From the NCBI GenBank assembly GCA_028752905.1, contig JAQNBH010000003.1:35368697-35432696 (forward strand): a DNA stretch of 64,000 nucleotides, written 5' to 3'. This document shows positions 56,907 through 64,000 of the stretch, one piece after another; position 1 is the stretch's first letter; every line of letters starts with the position of its first letter. Made by a program: the position numbers and the translations under genes. The notes beneath the pieces are model-generated. The model did not search any database. It saw only the letters and a list, made by a program, of their open reading frames with translations, and was not told the DNA's origin. This DNA comes from Cladorhizidae sp. MBARI D1340-BT2. Lineage: Eukaryota; Porifera; Demospongiae; Poecilosclerida; Cladorhizidae.

Positions 56907-59594
56907 CTATATGAACACACTGGAACACAGAGACAACCACAAACACAATGTCCACTCCCACTCTAGATGAGTACACTAGAATACAGAGACAACCACAAAC
57001 ACAATGTCCACTCCCACTCTAGATGAGCACACTAGAATACAGAGACAACCACAAACACAATGTCTACTCCCACTCTAGATGAGCACACTAGAACACAGAG
57101 ACAACCACAAACACAATGTCCACTTCCACTCTAGATGAGCACACTAGAGTGCACAGTCAACCACAAACACAATGTCCACTCCCACTCTAGATGAGCACAC
57201 TAGAACACAGAGACAACCACAAACACAATGTCTACTCCCACTCTAGATGAACACACTAGAACACAGAGACAACCACAAACACAATGTCCACTCCCACTCT
57301 AGATGAGTACACTAGAACACAGAGACAACCACAAACACAATGTCCACTCCCACTCTAGATGAGCACACTAGAACACAGAGACAACCACAAACACAATGTC
57401 CACTCCCACTCTAGATGAGCACACTAGAACACAGAGACAACCACAAACACAATGTCCACTCCCACTCTAGATGAGTACACTAGAACACAGAGACAACCAC
57501 AAACACAATGTCCACTCCCACTCTAGATGAGCACACTAGAACACAGAGACAACCACAAACACAATGTCCACTCCCACTCTAGATGAGCACACTAGAACAC
57601 AGAGACAACCACAAACACAATGTCCACTCCCACTCTAGATGAGCACACTAGAACACAGAGACAACCACAAACACAATGTCCACTCCCACTCTAGATGAGC
57701 ACACTAGAACACAGAGACAACCACAAACACAATGTCCACTCCCACTCTAGATGAGCACACTAGAACACAGAGACAACCACAAACACAATGTCCACTCCCA
57801 CTCTAGATGAGCACACTAGAACACAGAGACAACCACAAACACAATGTCCACTCCAACTGTAGATGAGCACACTAGAACACAGAGACAACCACAAACACAA
57901 TGTCCACTCCCACTCTAGATGAGCACACTAGAACACAGAGACAACCACAAACACAATGTCCACTCCCACTCTAGATGAGCACACTAGAACACAGAGACAA
58001 CCACAAACACAATGTCCACTCCCACTCTAGATGAGCACACTAGAACACAGAGACAACCACAAACACAATGCCCACTCCCACTCTAGATGAGCACACTAGA
58101 ATACAGAGACAACCACAAACAAAATGTCCACTCCCACTCTAGATGAGCACTCTAGAACACGGAGACAACCACAAACACAATGTCCACTCCCACTCTAGAT
58201 GAGCACACTAGAACACAGAGACAACCACAAACACAATGTCCACTCCCACTCCAGATGAGCACACTAGAACACAGAGACAACCACAAACACAATGTCCACT
58301 CCCACTCTAGATGAGCACACTAGAACACAGAGACAACCACAAACGCAATGTCCTCTCCCACTCTAGATGAGAACACTAGAACACAGAGACAACCACAAAC
58401 GCAATTTCCTCTCCCACTCTAGATGAGCACACTAGAACACAGAGACAACCACAAACGCAATGTTCACTCCCACTCTAGATGAGCACACTAGAACACAGAG
58501 ACAACCACAAACACAATGTCCACTCCCACTCTAGATGAACACACTAGAATACAGAGACAACCACAAACACAATGTCCACTCCCACTCTAGATGAGCACAC
58601 TAGAACACAGAGACAACCACAAACACAATGTCCTCTCCCACTCTAGATGAGCACATTAGAATACAGAGACAACCACAAACACAATGTCCACTCCCACTCT
58701 AGATGAGCACACTAGAACACAGAGACAACCACAAACACAATGTCCATTCCCAATCTAGATGAGCACACTAGAACACAGAGACAACCACAAACACAATGTC
58801 CACTCCCACTCTAGATGAGCACACTAGAACACAGAGACAACCACAAACACAATGTCCACTCCCACTCTAGATGAGCACACTAGAACACAGAGACAACCAC
58901 AAACACAATGTCCACTCCCACTCTAGATGAGCACACTAGAAAACAAAGACAACCACAAACACAATGTCCACTCCCACTCTAGATGAGCACACTAGAACAC
59001 AGAGACAACCAGAAACACAATGTCCACTCCCACTCTAGATGAGCACACTAGAACACAGAGACAACCACACACACAATGTCCTCTCCCACTCTAGATGAGC
59101 ACATTAGAATACAGAGACAACCACAAACACAATGTCCACTCCCACTCTAGATGAGCACACTAGAACACAGAGACAACCACAAACACAATGTCCATTCCCA
59201 ATCTAGATGAGCACACTAGAACACAGAGACAACCATAAACACAATGTCCACTCCCACTCTAGATGAGCACACTAGAACACAGAGACAACCATAAACACAA
59301 TGTCCATTCCCACTCTAGATGAGCACTCTAGAACACAGAGACAACCACAAACACAATGTCCACTCCCACTCTAGATAAGCACACTATAACACAGAGACAA
59401 TCACAAACACAATGTCCACTCCCACTCTAGATGAGCACACTAGAACACAGAGACAACCACAAACACAATGTCCACTTCCACTCTAGATGAGCACACTAGA
59501 GTGCACAATCAACCACAAACACAATGTCCACTCCCACTCTAGATGAGCACACTAGAACACAGAGACAACCACAAACACAATGTCCACTCCCACT
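56907..59594 (+). repeat. Type E HOR, 48 monomers, 2,688 bp
   Basis: The next CTATATGAAC is at 59595, exactly 48 x 56 later. Markers follow the previous unit at +2,688 after the expansion (CTGTAG at 55168 and 57856, GAAAACAAAGAC at 56251 and 58939). Since the left boundary is shifted 2,520, three extra near-consensus monomers were gained in the run at about 57,360-57,840. Non-coding. Confidence 0.88.
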
Positions 59595-60680
59595 CTATAT
59601 GAACACACTGGAACACAGAGACAACCACAAACACAATGTCCACTCCCACTCTAGATGAGTACACTAGAATACAGAGACAACCACAAACACAATGTCCACT
59701 CCCACTCTAGATGAGCACACTAGAATACAGAGACAACCACAAACACAATGTCTACTCCCACTCTAGATGAGCACACTAGAACACAGAGACAACCACAAAC
59801 ACAATGTCCACTTCCACTCTAGATGAGCACACTAGAGTGCACAGTCAACCACAAACACAATGTCCACTCCCACTCTAGATGAGCACACTAGAACACAGAG
59901 ACAACCACAAACACAATGTCTACTCCCACTCTAGATGAACACACTAGAACACAGAGACAACCACAAACACAATGTCCACTCCCACTCTAGATGAGTACAC
60001 TAGAACACAGAGACAACCACAAACACAATGTCCACTCCCACTCTAGATGAGCACACTAGAACACAGAGACAACCACAAACACAATGTCCACTCCCACTCT
60101 AGATGAGCACACTAGAACACAGAGACAACCACAAACACAATGTCCACTCCAACTCTAGATGAGCACACTAGAACACAGAGACAACCACAAACACAATGTC
60201 CACTCCCACTCTAGATGAGCACACTAGAACACAGAGAGAACCACAAACATAATGTCCACTCCCACTCTAGATGAGCACACTAGAACACAGAGACAACCAC
60301 AAACACAATGTCCACTCCAACTGTAGATGAGCACACTAGAACACAGAGACAACCACAAACACAATGTCCACTCCCACTCTAGATGAGCACACTAGAACAC
60401 AGAAACAACCACAAACACAATGTCCACTCCCACTCTAGATGAGCACACTAGAACACAGAGACAACCACAAACACAATGCCCACTCCCACTCTAGATGAGC
60501 ACACTAGAATACAGAGACAACCACAAACAAAATGTCCACTCCCACTCTAGATGAGCACTCTAGAACACGGAGACAATCACAAACACAATGTCCACTCCCA
60601 CTCTAGATGAGCACACTAGAACACAGAGACAACCACAAACACAATGTCCACTCCCACTCCAGATGAGCACAATAGAACAC
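59595..60680 (+). repeat. Type E partial unit
   Basis: Third copy of the E series: CTATATGAAC, GAGTACAC with AATACAG, GTCTACTCC, GAGTGCACAGTC, GATGAACAC, GAGTACAC, CCAACTC, CCAACTGTAG at 60320 (44 monomers after 57856), CAATGCCC, ACAAAATG, CACTCTAG with CGGAG then CAATCAC, CTCCAGATG. Private variants are GAGAGAACC with CATAATG near 60240. It runs into the 28-monomer duplication. Non-coding. Confidence 0.82.
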
Positions 60681-62231
60681 AGAGACAACCACAAACACAA
60701 TGTCCACTCCCACTCTAGATGAGCACACTAGAACACAGAGACAACCACAAACGCAATGTCCTCTCCCACTCTAGATGAGAACACTAGAACACAGAGACAA
60801 CCACAAACGCAATTTCCTCTCCCACTCTAGATGAGCACACTAGAACACAGAGACAACCACAAATGCAATGTTCACTCCCACTCTAGATGAGCACACTAGA
60901 ACACAGAGACAACCAGAAACACAATGTCCTCCCACTCTAGATGAACACACTAGAACACAGAGACAACCACAAACACAATGTCCACTCCCACTCTAGATGA
61001 GCACACTAGAACACAGAGACAACCACAAACACAATGTCCTCTCCCACTCTAGATGAGCACATTAGAATACAGAGACAACCACAAACACAATGTCCACTCC
61101 CACTCTAGATGAGCACACTAGAACACAGAGACAACCACAAACACAATGTCCATTCCCAATCTAGATGAGCACACTAGAACACAGAGACAACCACAAACAC
61201 AATGTCCACTCCCACTCTAGATGAGAACACTAGAACACAGAGACAACCACAAACACAATGTCCACTCCCACTCTAGATGAGCACACTAGAACACAGAGAC
61301 AGCCACAAACACAATGTCCACTCCCACTCTAGATGAGTACACTAGAAAACAGAGACAACCACAAACACAATGTCCACTCCCACTCTAGATGAGCACACTA
61401 GAACACAGAGACAACCAGAAACACAATGTCCACTCCCACTCTAGATGAGCACACTAGAACACAGAGACAACCACACACACAATGTCCACTCTTACCGTAG
61501 ATGGGCACACTAGAACACAGAGACAACCACAAACACAATGTCCACTCCCACTCTAGAACACAGAGACAGCCACAAACACAATGCCCACTCCCACTCTAGA
61601 TGAGCACACTAGACCACAGATACAACTACAAACACAATGTCCACTCCCACTCTAGATGAGCACACTAGACCACAGATACAACTACAAACACAATGTCCAC
61701 TCCCACTCTAGATGAGCACACTAGAACACAGAGACAACCACACACACAATGTCCACTCCCATTCTAGATGGGCACAATAGAACACAGAGACAACCACCAA
61801 CACAATGTCCACTCCCACTCTAGATGAGCACACTAGAACACGGAGACAACCACAAACACAATGTTCACTCCCACTCTAGATGAGCACACTAGAACACAGA
61901 CAACCACAAACAAAATGTCCACTCCCACTCTAGATGAGCACACTAGAACACAGAGACAATCACAAACACAATGTCCACTCCCACTCTGGATGAGCACACT
62001 AGAACACAGAGACAACAACAAACACAATGTCCACTCCCACTCTAGATGTGCACACTAGAACACAGAGGCGACCACAAACACAATGTCCACTCCCACTCTA
62101 GATGAGCACACTAGAATACAGAGATGACCACAAACACAATGTCCACTCCCACTCTAGATGAGTACACTAGAATACAGAGACAACCACAAACACAATGTCC
62201 ACTCACACTCTAGATGAGCACACTAGAACAA
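60681..62231 (+). repeat. 28-monomer E/D composite unit, 1,551 bp, copy 1
   Basis: Joins the end of an E series (CGCAATGTCCTC, CGCAATTTCCTC, GTTCACTC, CATTAGAATAC, CCATTCCCAATC) to a D series (43-bp monomer at 61553, CACTAGACCACAGATAC twice, CTCTGGATG, GATGACC, CTCACACTC, AACAAAGAG). 28 x 56 minus 13, minus 2 (CACAGACAACC), minus 2 (ATGTCCTCCCAC near 60927) gives 1,551. The ORFs at 61833-62058 on both strands are the recurring spurious pair. Confidence 0.9.
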
Positions 62232-63815
62232 AGAGACAACCACAAACACAATGTCCACTCCCACTCTAGATGAGCACACTAGAACACAGAGACAACCACA
62301 AACGCAATGTCCTCTCCCACTCTAGATGAGAACACTAGAACACAGAGACAACCACAAACGCAATTTCCTCTCCCACTCTAGATGAGCACACTAGAACACA
62401 GAGACAACCACAAACGCAATGTTCACTCCCACTCTAGATGAGCACACTAGAACACAGAGACAACCAGAAACACAATGTCCACTCCCACTCTAGATGAACA
62501 CACTTAGAACACAGAGACAACCACAAACACAATGTCCACTACCACTCTAGATGAGCACACTAGAACACAGAGACAACCACAAACACAATGTCCTCTCCCA
62601 CTCTAGATGAGCACATTAGAATACAGAGACAACCACAAACACAATGTCCACTCCCACTCTAGATGAGCACACTAGAACACAGAGACAACCACAAACACAA
62701 TGTCCATTCCCAATCTAGATGAGCACACTAGAACACAGAGACAACCACAAACACAATGTCCACTCCCACTCTAGATGAGAACACTAGAACACAGAGACAA
62801 CCACAAACACAATGTCCACTCCCACTCTAGATGAGCACACTAGAACACAGAGACAGCCACAAACACAATGTCCACTCCCACTCTAGATGAGTACACTAGA
62901 AAACAGAGACAACCACAAACACAATGTCCACTCCCACTCTAGATGAGCACACTAGAACACAGAGACAACCAGAAACACAATGTCCACTCCCACTCTAGAT
63001 GAGCACACTAGAACACAGAGACAACCACACACACAATGTCCACTCTTACCGTAGATGGGCACACTAGAACACAGAGACAACCACAAACACAATGTCCACT
63101 CCCACTCTAGAACACAGAGACAGCCACAAACACAATGCCCACTCCCACTCTAGATGAGCACACTAGACCACAGATACAACTACAAACACAATGTCCACTC
63201 CCACTCTAGATGAGCACACTAGACCACAGATACAACTACAAACACAATGTCCACTCCCACTCTAGATGAGCACACTAGAACACAGAGACAACCACACACA
63301 CAATGTCCACTCCCACTCTAGATGGGCACAATAGAACACAGAGACAACCACCAACACAATGTCCACTCCCACTCTAGATGAGCACACTAGAACACGGAGA
63401 CAACCACAAACACAATGTTCACTCCCACTCTAGATGAGCACACTAGAACACAGACAACCACAAACAAAATGTCCACTCCCACTCTAGATGAGCACACTAG
63501 AACACAGAGACAATCACAAACACAATGTCCACTCCCACTCTGGATGAGCACACTAGAACACAGAGACAACAACAAACACAATGTCCACTCCCACTCTAGA
63601 TGTGCACACTAGAACACAGAGGCGACCACAAACACAATGTCCACTCCCACTCTAGATGAGCACACTAGAATACAGAGATGACCACAAACACAATGTCCAC
63701 TCCCACTCTAGATGAGTACACTAGAATACAGAGACAACCACAAACACAATGTCCACTCACACTCTAGATGAGCACACTAGAACAAAGAGACAACCACAAA
63801 CACAATGTCCACTCC
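62232..63815 (+). repeat. 28-monomer E/D composite unit, copy 2
   Basis: The match to copy 1 starts at 62232 (against 60681) at a shift of 1,551, rising to 1,554 because copy 2 lacks the 2-bp loss of copy 1 and has gained one T (CACACTTAGAAC at about 62503). Identity continues to 63815, against 62261, so the exchange lies within 62232-62261. Substitutions are few, for example CCATTCTAGATGGG near 61760 against CCACTCTAGATGGG near 63315. Spurious ORFs recur at 63387-63612. Confidence 0.92.
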
Positions 63816-64000
63816 AATTCTAGATGAGAACACTAGAACACAGAGACAACCACAAACACAATGTCCACTCCCACTCTAGATGAGCACACTAGAACACAGA
63901 GACAACCACAAACACAATGTCCACTCCCACTCTAGATGAGCACACTAGAACACAGAGACAACCACACACACAATATCCACTCCCACTCTAGATGAGCACA
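63816..64000 (+). repeat. Type D monomers at window end
   Basis: CCAATTCTAG with GAGAACAC, two consensus-like monomers and ACACACAC with ACAATATCC follow, which is the normal D order after AACAAAGAG. The array continues unbroken past the window; the last base lies inside a monomer. Confidence 0.85.

Larger units (their letters stand above)
1..64000 (+). repeat. 56-bp satellite array, about 1,143 monomers, spans whole window
   Basis: A 56-bp unit repeats head to tail from the first base to the last, always in the same orientation. Two key stretches of the consensus are CTCTAGATGAGCACACTAGA and CAACCACAAACACAATGTCC. The period is direct: TCTAGATGAG at 61 recurs at 117, and many marker spacings are exact multiples of 56. 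Consensus composition is A23 C19 G7 T7, GC about 46 percent, with no CpG. Most monomers differ from consensus by zero to three substitutions; rarer ones have indels giving 43, 45, 46, 54, 55, 57 or 58 bp. There is no spacer, transposon or flanking sequence, and both ends fall inside a monomer. All three forward frames contain a stop (TAG, TGA, TAG), so it is non-coding. I do not recognise the family. Location in heterochromatin is inference. Confidence 0.99.

Noticed and set aside
40479..63612. Repeated 62-65 codon ORF pairs on opposite strands at six sites (40.5, 44.1, 46.2, 48.6, 51.1 kb and 61.9/63.4 kb)
   Set aside because: Each pair overlaps the same D-type monomers with the CACAGACAACC 2-bp loss. 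The reverse-strand product looks hydrophobic and Cys/Val-rich simply because the G/T-rich strand encodes such residues. Both strands open at the same place, which suits chance, not genes.
1..64000. CRISPR array
   Set aside because: Regular spacing suggests repeats and spacers, but the entire 56-bp period is conserved; there are no unique spacers, no leader and no cas genes.
1..64000. Repetitive protein gene (for example mucin-like or antifreeze-like repeats)
   Set aside because: 56 is not a multiple of 3 and each forward frame meets TAG or TGA within three monomers, so no continuous repeat protein can be read.
1..64000. Telomeric or G-quadruplex repeat
   Set aside because: The complementary strand is G/T-rich, but runs of three G are isolated (GTGGGAG once per monomer) and no TTAGGG-like short unit is present.
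1..64000. Microsatellite (CA)n tract
   Set aside because: CA-rich stretches such as ACACACACA occur in variant monomers but never exceed a few units; they are point variants of the 56-bp monomer.
1..64000. Bacterial promoters, ribosome binding sites or terminators
   Set aside because: No supported signal stands out from the monomer background, and the long satellite makes a eukaryotic source much more likely.

Overview
The whole 64 kb is one uninterrupted tandem-repeat array (satellite DNA) built on a 56-bp monomer, about 1,143 copies head to tail in a single orientation. It begins and ends inside a monomer, so neither edge of the array is in the window. I found no gene, RNA gene, transposon insertion, CRISPR array, inverted segment or unique sequence. 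The organism cannot be named from this. An uninterrupted array of this length, with nested multimers, points to a eukaryote with heterochromatic satellite (pericentromeric, subtelomeric or interstitial), probably from a long-read assembly. That is inference, not a match I can confirm.

The consensus monomer holds 23 A, 19 C, 7 G and 7 T. It is strongly A/C-rich on the given strand and has no CpG. It carries an XbaI-type TCTAGA hexamer and a second CTAG 13 bp after the first. All three forward frames meet a stop and 56 is not a multiple of 3, so the array cannot hold a long ORF; the 60-65 codon ORFs are chance products of indel-bearing monomers.

Above the monomer there is rich higher-order repeat (HOR) structure. 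Runs of variant monomers recur in fixed order, and every spacing I measured equals n x 56 plus the indels visible in that interval. Layout: type B block (1-1,899); B-to-A composite (1,900-4,205); type A blocks (4,206-9,700); type B (9,700-10,546); two copies of a 3,243-bp B-to-A composite (10,547-17,032); type A, including a 34-monomer, 1,908-bp HOR and its rearranged forms (17,033-31,363); type B with a 1,174-bp tandem duplication (31,364-34,437); type C, 37-monomer units (34,438-39,101); type D, with a near-perfect 3,556-bp tandem duplication, then 42- and 46-monomer units (39,102-51,950); type E, 45- and 48-monomer units (51,950-60,680); and type D again as a 28-monomer, about 1,551-bp duplication (60,681 to about 63,815).

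The array is a record of repeated unequal exchange: duplications of 5, 16, 21, 28, 30, 37, 58 and 64 monomers, several with breakpoints resolvable to a few tens of bases, and one roughly 3.6-kb block shared between places about 13 kb apart. No genes work together here. The interest lies in array architecture and evolution, not in an encoded system.
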